64,000 nt of DNA from Endozoicomonas montiporae CL-33. GTDB lineage: Bacteria > Pseudomonadota > Gammaproteobacteria > Pseudomonadales > Endozoicomonadaceae. Position numbers and translations under genes: made by a program. The notes under the pieces were generated by a model. That model made no database searches and was not told the origin of the DNA. It was given only the letters and a program-made list of their open reading frames with translations. Positions 1 to 9,812 of the stretch are shown here, one piece after another. The stretch is taken from positions 1,684,117 to 1,748,116 of the forward strand of contig NZ_CP013251.1 in the NCBI RefSeq assembly GCF_001583435.1. The letters run 5' to 3'. Numbering within the stretch: position 1 is the first letter of the stretch; the number at the start of each line of letters is the position of its first letter.

Positions 1-500
1 ACCAGTATCCGTTCAGCGATGGCCGGAATGGTTTCAACAAGCTTTTCCAGAATATTCAGCCAGTCCATGGTTGTAACTTGCTTGGCTGGAAGGTGTCCGA
101 TTTTTGGAAGAATATGGATTTCAAAGGATCGGTTAATTTCGATGTGACTCTGTTTGCTTTTCTTGCAGTAGCTTTTGTACCAGAGGCGGTAGAGATTCTC
201 CAAAGTGGTTGCGGTAATGATCGCTTGTTTCTCTAACTGTCGTACCACTGCGGGATCGTGACCTTGTTCCAGCTTTCTCCTGAGCCGAGTATTTTCCTCT
301 CTGGCTTCCTTTAAAGTGATTAAGGGGTAACTGCCAATATCCAAGCGCTTAGGTTTACCTGCATAGCGATATCGTATTTGAAAGACAATTTTCCCTTGCG
401 GCGTCACCCGTACACTCAGCCCGTCTCTGTCTGCGACTTCGTCCCGCTTGTCTCTTTTCTTGCCGTTATTGGCTTTAAGCCAGGTGTCCGTGATAGCCAT
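1..500 (-). CDS. Tyrosine recombinase (P4-type integrase), N-terminal part, cut by window edge
   Basis: Translating the minus strand from the ATG at 500-498 gives an open frame that runs off the left edge after about 166 codons. It begins MAITDTWLKANNGKKRDKRD and continues with GLSVRVTPQGKIVFQIRYRY and KRLDIGSYPLITLKEARE. This is the N-terminal DUF4102-type arm-binding domain of P4/CP4-family integrases, followed by the start of the SAM-like core-binding domain (TLENLYRLWYKSYCKKSK). The catalytic R-H-R-Y domain lies outside the window. Such enzymes integrate and excise genomic islands, often at tRNA genes, but no tRNA is visible between it and the next gene. Its position beside a type III effector-like gene suggests an island edge. 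The family call is firm; whether the gene is intact cannot be judged. Confidence 0.88.
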   Translation of the reverse strand, partial: MAITDTWLKANNGKKRDKRDEVADRDGLSVRVTPQGKIVFQIRYRYAGKPKRLDIGSYPLITLKEAREENTRLRRKLEQGHDPAVVRQLEKQAIITATTLENLYRLWYKSYCKKSKQSHIEINRSFEIHILPKIGHLPAKQVTTMDWLNILEKLVETIPAIAERIL

Positions 501-553
501 GTACATACTCCTGATGTGTACATATTTATTTTTTTCTTAAAATCACTCATTTA

Positions 554-571
554 TGTACACTGCTGTGTACA
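554..571. promoter_or_regulatory. Perfect inverted repeat upstream of the integrase (possible operator)
   Basis: TGTACAC-TGCT-GTGTACA is a perfect 7-bp inverted repeat centred about 62 bp upstream of the integrase start. Two further TGTACA-like sites lie between it and the start codon, at about 500-505 (TGTACA read across the start) and 516-522. Clustered TGTACA palindromes in an integrase leader would suit a repressor or autoregulator. This is inference from symmetry and position only. Confidence 0.4.
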
Positions 572-927
572 CAATAATCATAGCTTGGCTTGGTTTTAGA
601 TGCTTTGGGTTGCGTCAATCGAATGGTCAGATTAGAGGCTTTTTGCCTGTTTTTCTAGGCTTAAATGCATTTTGTTGAACTGTGGTGCTGTTTAGGTGGT
701 TGTCAGGGTGGGAGATGATTGCGAAAGTACGGCGATTTGCCACTTCCTGAGCCAGTGCGCTCATTGATACCTGCCAAGAATACTCGAAAAAAACTGGCTG
801 CATTATATAGGCTCTGGCGGCTAAAACCAGTGATCTGTTTTGAACGATCCATTTCAGGCAGGCTGTTTTCTTCAATACTCACGCCGATAAGCTGTTTAAT
901 TAAAGTGAGTAAAGATAACGCATATCC
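572..927. other. Gene-free stretch between integrase and SopB-like gene
   Basis: The short open frames here lack convincing start sites and resemble nothing I recognise. No tRNA, att repeat or strong terminator is visible. The stretch presumably holds the promoters of the two divergently transcribed flanking genes. Confidence 0.5.
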
Positions 928-3480
928 ATGGACAATCTTCAGAGATTGCTATCCCCCGCGGTCAGTGGTGTGCCCGACCAGACTGAAATTCAGCCTGCCC
1001 CGTCTGGTGTCTGGCTGGGGCGTGACGTCCGGCCTTTACCTCTGGGACGGGAGCTTGGGCTCAGGGAAGGAGAGGTGATTGCAACGGAAAGAGTCACCGG
1101 TCTGATTGAAGAGCGTTATGGTCCTTATGTGAAACGTGAGATTGACCAGTATCTTGGGGGTATAAAAACGCTGGATGAGCGCGATGTCGTGGTGGTGGAT
1201 AAGCAGGCCAGAAAGATATTTCGCTCGATCAGGGAAGACAACCGGGAGATGGTGAAATCTCAGGTGGATGCCCGGCAAGTTGGCACCATATTTGAACATT
1301 TACAGATCGATTTTGAAGGCGCGCAGCCTGACGAGCCAGGAGTCAGTTGGAACTATCTGCCTGAACATGAACAGCAGTTTATGCTTGAGTCGGTCCAGAC
1401 AAGAATGCTCTCCAGTCAGAGTATGCTGACGTTTAATGAGATTCCGGGTGAGGTTGCAGAGCATATTGAGTCTCATCAAACACTGTTTTCTGCTTCAGCT
1501 CCCCGGGTTTCTGACTTTCTCGAAGATCATATGGAGCTCAGGACACCGGTTAAGCCCGGAGATCTGAGGAGGTTGGGAGAAGGGTTGTATTACGACTTTG
1601 AATCTCCCCAGGTCAGTCGTCGCGGATTGGGGCTTATGCGTAACGTCGATATTTTCACTAATCGAACGGCAAGAATGCTTTATAACTCCCCCCTGGAAAT
1701 CATGTCCGAAAAGCCTCTGGGTATACAGATATTGGAAGCGAGGGCGCACGCGAGGGATCTGATGCGAGGGCTGTCAGCCGTCAGCAAGTACGGTGAACAC
1801 CTCCCCAGCGCTTTAGAGGATGCAATGATAAAGGATTTGCGCAGTCAGTTTTATGCCACACTTGACCATATTCATCAGTTGGGTGTGATGGAAGCGAACA
1901 ACCCGCTCAGTCATAGTCACTGGCAAAAATGCAAACAGGATGAACTGGTTGCCGCTCTGGATGTGCTATTTACTGAAGAACGTAAACTCGGGAAAAAATT
2001 TGGTGCGGATACAGGCGAAATAAAAGGCTCCAAAGCTCGTTTTTACAACCGGATTCATGATTTGACTGACGAGTTTGCCGATCTGGCAGAGAAGGTTGAG
2101 GGCGATGAGGATGGTGATTTGCTGCCCAGTGGTATGAGATCGGGAAGATTGGGGCTTGAAACTCTGGGCAATCATCCTGTACAGGATGCCGAGCGTTATG
2201 CCCGCCTTATTATCCGGCGCCTGAAAAGTATTGGGATAAAAAAGGCCGAGAAAAAGCTCAGTGAAGCCCGGACGCGCAGAATGGCCAATGTTCAGTGGGA
2301 GACGGTTGAAACACGGTTGGAGCCCCGTATCAACAACAGAACATTGAATCTGAAAAGCAGGATTATCCCGGCGGCTAAATTTCAGGTGCATATGGGGCGT
2401 CCGGGGAATGTTGATATTTTTCCTGCCCACCTGCACGGTAAGGGTAAACCTTCTTCAAAAAGGGACGAAGCAGACAACGCCGTTAATTTGGGGGAAACGC
2501 AGCTGTTGGTTGAGCAGGGCGGTAAATCGAAGAGCCTGTTCAGAGGACTGCGTTCCGGTACATTCATGGCCTTTGGCATATCAAATAAAAAAAAGCGTGA
2601 GCAGGCCAATGATGCCCGGTGTTATGATTTGGCGATTGCCAGTCTGAAGCAGGTTCTGGACGATGATCCGGGGGTGCTGAACCATCAGCCTGTTCCCGTG
2701 AAGCTGTCAACACTTCAGCTTCTTACCCCGGATAGAGGGCGGCACTATTCTCATATCCACGATGATGAACTGAAAATGCAGCGTGAGCAGATGGAAGCGC
2801 TGCATCGGTTAAAAGACAGACTGGATGACGGTGAGCCGCTCGTGTTTGCCGACAGCAGTGGGCGCCTTCATGAGGTTGATGTAGAGTTCGACTTTGCGGC
2901 TACCAATTTTGGTGTGAATAATCTGGCGCTGGAGAAAAAGTGGCGATTTACAGGCCCGTGGGGAGCGGTCAGGGATGCCAACCGGGAAGGGTTGGAGAAG
3001 TTGATGGGGGGCGTTGAACCGGGGGATGAGGTTGGCGGCTGGGCACAGGACTTTTTAAATGGACCGGCCTCTGAAAAAGACAAGGAAATTGTGATGCAGT
3101 TAATCGAGCAGATTCGTGACCTTTATGAGTCAGAAGACTACAAGAATGAAGGCGAAGACGCCTATAAAATGGTTGCCCGGGTGTTGCTGCTGTCTTACAA
3201 ACTGGGTCTGATTACGCATTTCAACTGCAAAAGCGGTAAAGATCGCACCGGTGAAGCTGATGCCGCTGCAAAACGTCTGGCAGCGGAAGTAGAAGCACTG
3301 GGCTATGTGCCTGATCCAAGGCAGGTGGCCAGTCAGGAGGAGCGAACGCTATCCCAACTGTTTGCCCTGGAAACCGGAAATGTACGCTGGCAGCAGATGA
3401 ATATTAACCGTCCGGGGTATAAAACCACCACGGGTATTAAACGACTGGGTAAGAAACTGTTCAGAATGATTCATGTCTGA
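928..3480 (+). CDS. SopB/SigD/IpgD-like inositol phosphate phosphatase, putative type III effector
   Basis: This 850-residue protein carries the signature of the SopB/SigD/IpgD family. The catalytic P-loop NCKSGKDRTG has C767 and R773 of the C-x5-R motif, and the upstream motif NFGVNNLAL starts at N660, matching the conserved NFGVNELAL of SopB. Known members are injected by type III secretion and dephosphorylate host phosphoinositides and inositol phosphates, altering membrane traffic and Akt signalling. Family proteins are about 530-560 residues, so roughly 300 extra N-terminal residues are unusual. There is no signal peptide, as expected for a type III substrate. The M after SigE-type loops (DRTGM) is E here (DRTGE). 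No chaperone gene like sigE or ipgE is adjacent. The ATG at 928 has only a weak Shine-Dalgarno. Its neighbour is an integrase, which suggests horizontal acquisition. Family confidence is high; secretion and host target are inferred. Confidence 0.85.
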   Translation: MDNLQRLLSPAVSGVPDQTEIQPAPSGVWLGRDVRPLPLGRELGLREGEVIATERVTGLIEERYGPYVKREIDQYLGGIKTLDERDVVVVDKQARKIFRSIREDNREMVKSQVDARQVGTIFEHLQIDFEGAQPDEPGVSWNYLPEHEQQFMLESVQTRMLSSQSMLTFNEIPGEVAEHIESHQTLFSASAPRVSDFLEDHMELRTPVKPGDLRRLGEGLYYDFESPQVSRRGLGLMRNVDIFTNRTARMLYNSPLEIMSEKPLGIQILEARAHARDLMRGLSAVSKYGEHLPSALEDAMIKDLRSQFYATLDHIHQLGVMEANNPLSHSHWQKCKQDELVAALDVLFTEERKLGKKFGADTGEIKGSKARFYNRIHDLTDEFADLAEKVEGDEDGDLLPSGMRSGRLGLETLGNHPVQDAERYARLIIRRLKSIGIKKAEKKLSEARTRRMANVQWETVETRLEPRINNRTLNLKSRIIPAAKFQVHMGRPGNVDIFPAHLHGKGKPSSKRDEADNAVNLGETQLLVEQGGKSKSLFRGLRSGTFMAFGISNKKKREQANDARCYDLAIASLKQVLDDDPGVLNHQPVPVKLSTLQLLTPDRGRHYSHIHDDELKMQREQMEALHRLKDRLDDGEPLVFADSSGRLHEVDVEFDFAATNFGVNNLALEKKWRFTGPWGAVRDANREGLEKLMGGVEPGDEVGGWAQDFLNGPASEKDKEIVMQLIEQIRDLYESEDYKNEGEDAYKMVARVLLLSYKLGLITHFNCKSGKDRTGEADAAAKRLAAEVEALGYVPDPRQVASQEERTLSQLFALETGNVRWQQMNINRPGYKTTTGIKRLGKKLFRMIHV

Positions 3481-3505
3481 ATCTCTTTGCGTCTCGGATA
3501 GCCTG

Positions 3506-3958
3506 CTAGTCATCGGTCAGGTTGAAATCCTGCTTCCAGATAGTTTGTATGACCATAAACAGCATGGCTGTGCTCCAGCCGGAAAGAATAATGCCATTAA
3601 TCGACTGAATGCCCGTAAGAAGACGTGTATCTCCGGCCAGAACAATATCGCCATAACCCAGTGTCGTGAATGTCACCATGGAGAAGTAAATCGCATCCGG
3701 CCATGAGAGAATCTCTTCGACCTCCGGTAACACATAGTAAGCGGCTGCCCAGACAATGATTTCTGCAAGATGCAAGAACAGAACAATCAATGTGGTGACG
3801 GTCAGAATGACCAGATGGGATTTCATAGAGGCCAGTAGTCGCGGGCTGGATTGATGCAACTTCTGCAGGCCTTTTAGCCATAGAGTTGTGCCGACTGCGT
3901 GAATCAGAACGGTGATCGTCACCATTAGTGAACCGTACAGGGACGCTTGCAGTAACAT
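3506..3958 (-). CDS. Two-TM potassium channel (Ion_trans_2 type)
   Basis: This 150-residue membrane protein has hydrophobic segments at about residues 4-26, 49-75 and 112-140. The last pair flank a pore loop with the K+ selectivity filter TTLGYGD (residues 98-104). That architecture is the pore module of small bacterial potassium channels. No RCK/TrkA-N regulatory domain follows, so the protein is a pore only. It lies tail to tail with the SopB-like gene (25 bp apart) and upstream of ispB on the same strand, about 55 bp past the ispB side. Its function beyond K+ permeation is unknown. Confidence 0.8.
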   Translation of the reverse strand: MLLQASLYGSLMVTITVLIHAVGTTLWLKGLQKLHQSSPRLLASMKSHLVILTVTTLIVLFLHLAEIIVWAAAYYVLPEVEEILSWPDAIYFSMVTFTTLGYGDIVLAGDTRLLTGIQSINGIILSGWSTAMLFMVIQTIWKQDFNLTDD

Positions 3959-4013
3959 AGAATTTCTTTCCCGGAGCTTTATCGAAAAAGCCCCGGTGAA
4001 TAAGGTGAATGAA

Positions 4014-4994
4014 TCAGTAGGTGCGGGCGACGGCGAAGCGAGCCAGATCTTCCATGGCTGAGCGATAGGGCGATTCTGGCAGGGCTGACAGGCTGGCTAT
4101 GGCCTTCTGAGCCTGCTCTTGCGCTCGCTGGGCGGTGTAGCCCAGAGCGCCACAGTCGCGCACGGCAGTCATGATCGCTTTCATATTATCCAGACCATTG
4201 CCTTCTTCGATGGCCTGGCGTACCAGTTCTTTTTGTTCCGGTTTGCCTTCTGACAGGGTGAAAATCAGCGGCAGGGTGGGTTTGCCTTCGGCCAGATCGT
4301 CGCCCAGATTCTTACCCATGGCTTCAGCATCGCCGTCGTAATCCAGCAAATCATCGACCAGCTGAAAAGCCATACCAAGATGATTGCCGTAATCGCACAG
4401 AGCCTGTTCGGTTTTTCTGTCCTGACCGGACAGGATGGCGGCCGTATGAGTGGAGGCCTCAAACAACATGGCGGTTTTGCAGCGAATCACTTCCATATAC
4501 TGGGCTTCGGTGACGCTGGAATCGTTGATGTTCATCAGCTGCATCACTTCGCCTTCAGCAATCACATTGGTGGCATTGGCCAGAACGTTAAGCAGCCGCA
4601 TGTTCTCGAGCCCCACCATCATCTGGAAAGCTCTCGAGTAGAGAAAATCGCCCACCAGAACACTGGGTGCGTTACCCCAGAGTGCATTGGCGGTATCACG
4701 ACCGCGGCGTAGGTCTGACTGATCAACTACGTCATCGTGCAGCAGGGTGGCGGTGTGCAGGAATTCGATAATGGCAGCCAGCGGAATGTGGTGCTTGCCT
4801 TTGTAGCCACAGGCATTGGCCGTCAGCAGCACCAGCAGGGGGCGCAGGCGCTTGCCGCCAGACTGGATGATGTACTGGCCGATTTTGCTGACCAGTGCGA
4901 CATCGGAATGCAGCTGTTCACGAATGCACTGGTCTACCAGGGCGAAGTCGTCACGGACAACAGCTTGGAATGAGGGTTGTTTGCGATCAGGCAT
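4014..4994 (-). CDS. ispB: Octaprenyl diphosphate synthase
   Basis: This 326-residue trans-polyprenyl diphosphate synthase makes the isoprenoid side chain of ubiquinone/menaquinone from farnesyl diphosphate and isopentenyl diphosphate. Both aspartate-rich Mg-binding motifs are present: DDVVD (residues 87-91) and DDLLD (214-218). The substrate-binding GGKRLRP stretch lies near residues 46-52. Length matches E. coli IspB (323). It is divergent from rplU, the usual arrangement in gammaproteobacteria, with a GNAT gene inserted between them. No oddities seen. Confidence 0.95.
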   Translation of the reverse strand: MPDRKQPSFQAVVRDDFALVDQCIREQLHSDVALVSKIGQYIIQSGGKRLRPLLVLLTANACGYKGKHHIPLAAIIEFLHTATLLHDDVVDQSDLRRGRDTANALWGNAPSVLVGDFLYSRAFQMMVGLENMRLLNVLANATNVIAEGEVMQLMNINDSSVTEAQYMEVIRCKTAMLFEASTHTAAILSGQDRKTEQALCDYGNHLGMAFQLVDDLLDYDGDAEAMGKNLGDDLAEGKPTLPLIFTLSEGKPEQKELVRQAIEEGNGLDNMKAIMTAVRDCGALGYTAQRAQEQAQKAIASLSALPESPYRSAMEDLARFAVARTY

Positions 4995-5075
4995 AGGGTT
5001 GCTGCAGAAGCTTTAAATGGCTGCATCCTATGGAGTGCGTGTACTTCTGTCAATAGCCGCTGGAGAGATAGCGGC

Positions 5076-5927
5076 TTATCCGGATTCCAGAGAGGTCAGG
5101 GCGTACAAGCGTGGGTAGTCGAGGTCAGGCTCATACCCGCGATACATTCTGGCGCAAAGAAAGTCGATGGGCTGGCCTCCAAAACTGTGTACCAGATGAC
5201 GGGCATGGGGGTTGGTTTCCGGTATGTCGCAGAATACGGGTTGTCCAAGGCTGTGCTGTAGCAGTGCCTGCATCAGATGCTCGGCGATCACGGGCGTATC
5301 GGCAAACAGCGGGCCGATTCGGTAACCGGTCATGCAGGGACGCAAAACGCCAAAGCCTTTAATATGGCAGTGGTCACGAAAACAGAAAGCGCTGGATCCG
5401 GGCTGTGTGACCCAGGCTTTCAGAAGTGCCTTGCGCTTGCAGGGAAACAGGTTTTTTTCATATTCGAGCAGCTCCAGTAGCCGGACGTTTTTCAAATTGA
5501 TGACGTTGGGGTGAAGTTTGTCCGGAGCGTGCTGCCAGTTGATCTCAAAGCGCTGGTTGAAGTAGGCCGTTCGAAAGCCGACAGAGCGATATATTGCCTG
5601 ATTTTCAGGTGCAGCGTCCAGAGAGATGTTGCGATAGCCCGCGATATTGAGCCGCCTGCGAGTCATTAACAGGCCAAAACCTTGCCCGCGATACTCTGGT
5701 TTGACAAGGTAGTTGCCAAAACAGGCGTATCTGGGGCTGTGTTTAAATACAGAGGACACACCGACAAGCTCATTGTCCTTCTTGACTCCAATCAAGCCCG
5801 TAGGAAAAGCTTTGTAGAACGTCTCGGCATCATGGAGGCCGGGGTTCCAGCCCGCTTCAGCAATCCATTGATACATGATACGAGCTTCGGTTTGGTCCAG
5901 AATGTCGATCTTGACATTTCTCTGCAT
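5076..5927 (-). CDS. GNAT-family N-acetyltransferase
   Basis: This 283-residue protein has an N-terminal GNAT fold. The acetyl-CoA-binding motif A reads YRGQGFGLLM (residues 79-88), followed by DAAPENQAIYRSVGFR, the usual motif B region. The C-terminal half (about 150-283) resembles the second domain found in two-domain GNAT proteins of the Acetyltransf_18 type. The acceptor substrate cannot be told from sequence. It sits between ispB and rplU, and its start lies about 170 bp upstream of the rplU promoter candidate on the opposite strand. Confidence 0.82.
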   Translation of the reverse strand: MQRNVKIDILDQTEARIMYQWIAEAGWNPGLHDAETFYKAFPTGLIGVKKDNELVGVSSVFKHSPRYACFGNYLVKPEYRGQGFGLLMTRRRLNIAGYRNISLDAAPENQAIYRSVGFRTAYFNQRFEINWQHAPDKLHPNVINLKNVRLLELLEYEKNLFPCKRKALLKAWVTQPGSSAFCFRDHCHIKGFGVLRPCMTGYRIGPLFADTPVIAEHLMQALLQHSLGQPVFCDIPETNPHARHLVHSFGGQPIDFLCARMYRGYEPDLDYPRLYALTSLESG

Positions 5928-6095
5928 GGCTGTGCCTCATCATTATGTGTTTGCATTTATATAGCTCAGAAAATGCGAGATGTCTGAACGCGATCGCTTG
6001 CTCCATCAAGAGGTAAGGGCTTGATAAACAGGTCATTAGTGCCTGTACCTATAAGGACCGAGTCAATTAATAACTAAGAGAATAGACAAACCTAC

Positions 6096-6124
6096 TTGCC
6101 AGATGGGCTGGCATTTCTTAAAAT
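6096..6124 (+). promoter_or_regulatory. Candidate sigma-70 promoter of rplU-rpmA
   Basis: TTGCCA (6096-6101) and TAAAAT (6119-6124) are separated by exactly 17 bp, close to the sigma-70 consensus. The implied transcript has a leader of about 205 nt before the rplU ATG. It is the best promoter match in this intergenic region. Confidence 0.55.
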
Positions 6125-6338
6125 TTGCGCCCCTATCTGAGAATCCGGTGCGGTGTGCCATTTTGTTATGAATCTCAAACCCTGTTTTAAACAGCAGTTT
6201 TGAGGTTTATGAGGTGCCGCTCTTGTGAAGTGATTTTTAGGTAGCTAATGAAAATTCCGCCAGAGCTTTTGTTTCTTAGCGATGGTTCTTGAGCGGATGC
6301 CTTTGACAAAGAGGCTTACAGGATTTTCGGAGATTAAT

Positions 6339-6650
6339 ATGTACGCTGTTATCAAGACCGGCGGCAAGCAGTATCGCGTTGCTGAAGGTACCACCCTTAA
6401 AGTAGAAAAGCTGGACGTAGCTGCTGGCGAGAACGTTGAAATTACTGACGTTCTGCTGATCGCTAACGGTGAAGAGCTGAAAGTTGGCGCGCCAGTGATC
6501 GAAGGTGCCAAGGTGACTGCTGAAGTCGTTGCTCACGGTCGTGGTCCAAAGATCAAGATCATCAAGTTCAAGCGTCGTAAGCACCACCGCAAGCAGATGG
6601 GCCACCGTCAGTGGTTCACTGAACTGAAGGTTTCCAGCATCGCTGGTTAA
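6339..6650 (+). CDS. rplU: 50S ribosomal protein L21
   Basis: This is the 103-residue ribosomal protein L21, beginning [17 protein letters not shown], which binds 23S rRNA in the large subunit. I chose the ATG at 6339 rather than the upstream in-frame start at 6282. The L21 family always begins MYAVI, the length is exactly typical, and a CGGAG Shine-Dalgarno lies 6 nt upstream. The C-terminal [14 protein letters not shown] segment is the conserved basic tail. It forms an operon with rpmA, 150 bp downstream. Confidence 0.97.
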   Translation: MYAVIKTGGKQYRVAEGTTLKVEKLDVAAGENVEITDVLLIANGEELKVGAPVIEGAKVTAEVVAHGRGPKIKIIKFKRRKHHRKQMGHRQWFTELKVSSIAG

Positions 6651-6800
6651 TTTCGGTTTTATAACGCTGATGGGTTAGATTTAACTCATTTTATGTTTAG
6701 CAGCCATGAGCGTAAAATTCAGTGTACTGAATTTTCATGGTGATAAGGTGAGTGTCTGGTTTGGTCGCTGGCCACTTCACCGGGTTAAAAGGAGAGCATA

Positions 6801-7058
6801 ATGGCTCACAAAAAAGCTGGCGGTTCTACCCGTAACGGTCGCGATTCAGAAAGTAAACGCCTTGGTGTCAAGCGCTACGGTGGTCAGGCAGTAATCGCAG
6901 GTAACATCCTGGTTCGTCAGCGCGGTACTCGTTTCCACGCTGGTGAAAACGTTGGTATTGGCAAGGATCACACCCTGTTCGCCAAGGCTGACGGCAAGGT
7001 AGTATTTGAGGTTAAAGGTCCTCAGAAGCGTAAGTACGTTCGTATCGAAGCTGCTTAA
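6801..7058 (+). CDS. rpmA: 50S ribosomal protein L27
   Basis: This 85-residue L27 begins [16 protein letters not shown], whose N-terminal arm reaches toward the peptidyl transferase centre. An AGGAG Shine-Dalgarno lies 7 nt before the ATG. Length and sequence are typical. It is followed by a strong hairpin at 7116-7145 that should end the rplU-rpmA transcript. Confidence 0.97.
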   Translation: MAHKKAGGSTRNGRDSESKRLGVKRYGGQAVIAGNILVRQRGTRFHAGENVGIGKDHTLFAKADGKVVFEVKGPQKRKYVRIEAA

Positions 7059-7115
7059 TCGCTACTGCTTTTTACCGGATGCCCTGACTGATTCAGCAGT
7101 GGCTATCCGGTAAAC

Positions 7116-7145
7116 AGAAAGCCCCGCTTTAATGCGGGGCTTTCT
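7116..7145 (+). terminator. Terminator after rpmA
   Basis: A perfect 12-bp stem, AGAAAGCCCCGC / GCGGGGCTTTCT, has a 6-nt loop and ends in TTTCT. It lies 58 bp after the rpmA stop. Confidence 0.8.
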
Positions 7146-7335
7146 CGTATCTGAGATATATTTAGTCAGTTGCAATAAATATTGCATAAATGCAGCGAAA
7201 TAAAGGTCTGATGCTTTGATGGTTCTGATGAGCTCTGATGAACTCTGATAAAAAGGTGTCTGGAGATAAGTTTTTCGAAACGAAGAATTTATGTGCAGGC
7301 ATTGCCATTGGAGCGAATGCTGCAGGAGGTTGTGA

Positions 7336-8547
<1,212 letters not shown>

Positions 8548-8561
8548 TTGTTTTTATAATG

Positions 8562-8585
8562 ACCGCCCTGAACAGGGCGGTTTTT
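8562..8585 (+). terminator. Terminator after obgE
   Basis: The inverted repeat ACCGCCCTG / CAGGGCGGT is followed directly by TTTTT, 15 bp downstream of the obgE stop. It is a classic intrinsic terminator. Confidence 0.85.
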
Positions 8586-8628
8586 GCATCTGATTGAAAA
8601 TAACACTCATGCAGTTGAAGGAGAAAGA

Positions 8629-9756
8629 ATGAGTGAGCGAGGCAGGTTGAGTTCGGCAAAACGCTGGGTCATAAAAATTGGCAGTGCTTTGTTGACCGAC
8701 GAAGGTCGTGGTCTTGATGTTGAGCGCATTGATAACTGGGTGACCCAGATGTGTCGTCTGAGACGTGCAGGCATCGAGATCGTTCTGGTTTCATCCGGAG
8801 CGGTGGCTGCCGGTATGGAGAAACTGGGGCTGGATGAGCGACCGTCTGCCTTGAATGAGCTTCAGGCCGCCGCTGCGGTAGGGCAGGCAAGACTGGTGCA
8901 GGTCTGGGAAGAGAGTTTCCAGAAACACGGTTTTCAACCCGCGCAGATATTGCTGACCCATGCGGATCACAGTAATCGTCAGCGTTATCTGAATGCCCGC
9001 AGCACTCTGAATACCCTGCTGGATATGGGGGTGGTGCCGGTGGTCAATGAAAACGATACGGTGGCCACTGAAGAGGTGCGTTTCGGCGATAATGATACGC
9101 TGGGTGCTCTGGTGACCAATCTGGTGGAAGCCGATATGCTGGTGCTGATGACCGACCAGGATGGTCTGTTTACAGCCGATCCACGCAAAGACCCGACAGC
9201 ACAGCTGATGGATAATGTCCGGGCTCAGGACAAACGTCTGGATGCTATGGCCGGTGGCGGCAGCGGCCGTCTGGGACGGGGCGGTATGCAAACCAAGTTG
9301 CGCGCAGCTCGTCAGGCTGCGGCATCCGGTGCGGCAACGGTGATTGTTGGTGGACGGATGGAATCTGTGCTTGAGCGACTTTATGCTGAGGAAGCACTGG
9401 GTACCTTGTTGTTGCCGGATCACGAGCGTATGGCAGCTCGCAAGCAATGGTTGCAGGGCCATATGCAGACATCGGGTGAACTGGTTCTGGATGCTGGCGC
9501 AGTGGATGTGCTGGTGACTAAAGGCAAGAGCCTGTTGCCAGTTGGTGTTCGTGAAGTACGCGGGGCGTTTCAGCGAGGTGAGATGGTGTCTTGTCTGGAT
9601 GAGTCCGGTCAAGAAGTCGCGCGCGGGTTGATTAATTACGGCGACAAGGATGCCCGAAAAATTATTGGCAAACCCAGCGAGCTGATTGGTAATCTGCTAG
9701 GCTATTCCGGCGAACCTGAGTTGTTGCACAGGAATAATATGGTTCTGGCTGGATGA
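8629..9756 (+). CDS. proB: Glutamate 5-kinase
   Basis: This 375-residue protein catalyses ATP-dependent phosphorylation of glutamate, the first step of proline synthesis. The amino-acid kinase domain (about 1-255) shows [11 protein letters not shown] near the start, SSGAVAAG, and the [12 protein letters not shown] and GRGGMQTKL substrate/Mg regions. A PUA domain fills the C-terminal third (about 275-360). I chose the ATG at 8629 (MSERGRLSS) because AAGGAGA lies 6-8 nt upstream. The upstream in-frame start at 8584 overlaps the obgE terminator. It follows obgE as in Pseudomonas. proA is not next to it. Confidence 0.95.
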   Translation: MSERGRLSSAKRWVIKIGSALLTDEGRGLDVERIDNWVTQMCRLRRAGIEIVLVSSGAVAAGMEKLGLDERPSALNELQAAAAVGQARLVQVWEESFQKHGFQPAQILLTHADHSNRQRYLNARSTLNTLLDMGVVPVVNENDTVATEEVRFGDNDTLGALVTNLVEADMLVLMTDQDGLFTADPRKDPTAQLMDNVRAQDKRLDAMAGGGSGRLGRGGMQTKLRAARQAAASGAATVIVGGRMESVLERLYAEEALGTLLLPDHERMAARKQWLQGHMQTSGELVLDAGAVDVLVTKGKSLLPVGVREVRGAFQRGEMVSCLDESGQEVARGLINYGDKDARKIIGKPSELIGNLLGYSGEPELLHRNNMVLAG

Positions 9757-9812
9757 ATACTGTTTAATCACCCATGTTCAGCTGTCAGAGTTTTTGGTAG
9801 GGCACTACCGGC

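Noticed and set aside
719..1078. 119-aa plus-strand frame overlapping the start of the SopB-like gene
   Set aside because: Overlaps the real gene in another frame and has no recognisable content; a type III chaperone was considered but the sequence is basic and unlike one.
8791..9612. 273-aa minus-strand frame opposite proB
   Set aside because: Antisense shadow of proB; no start signal.
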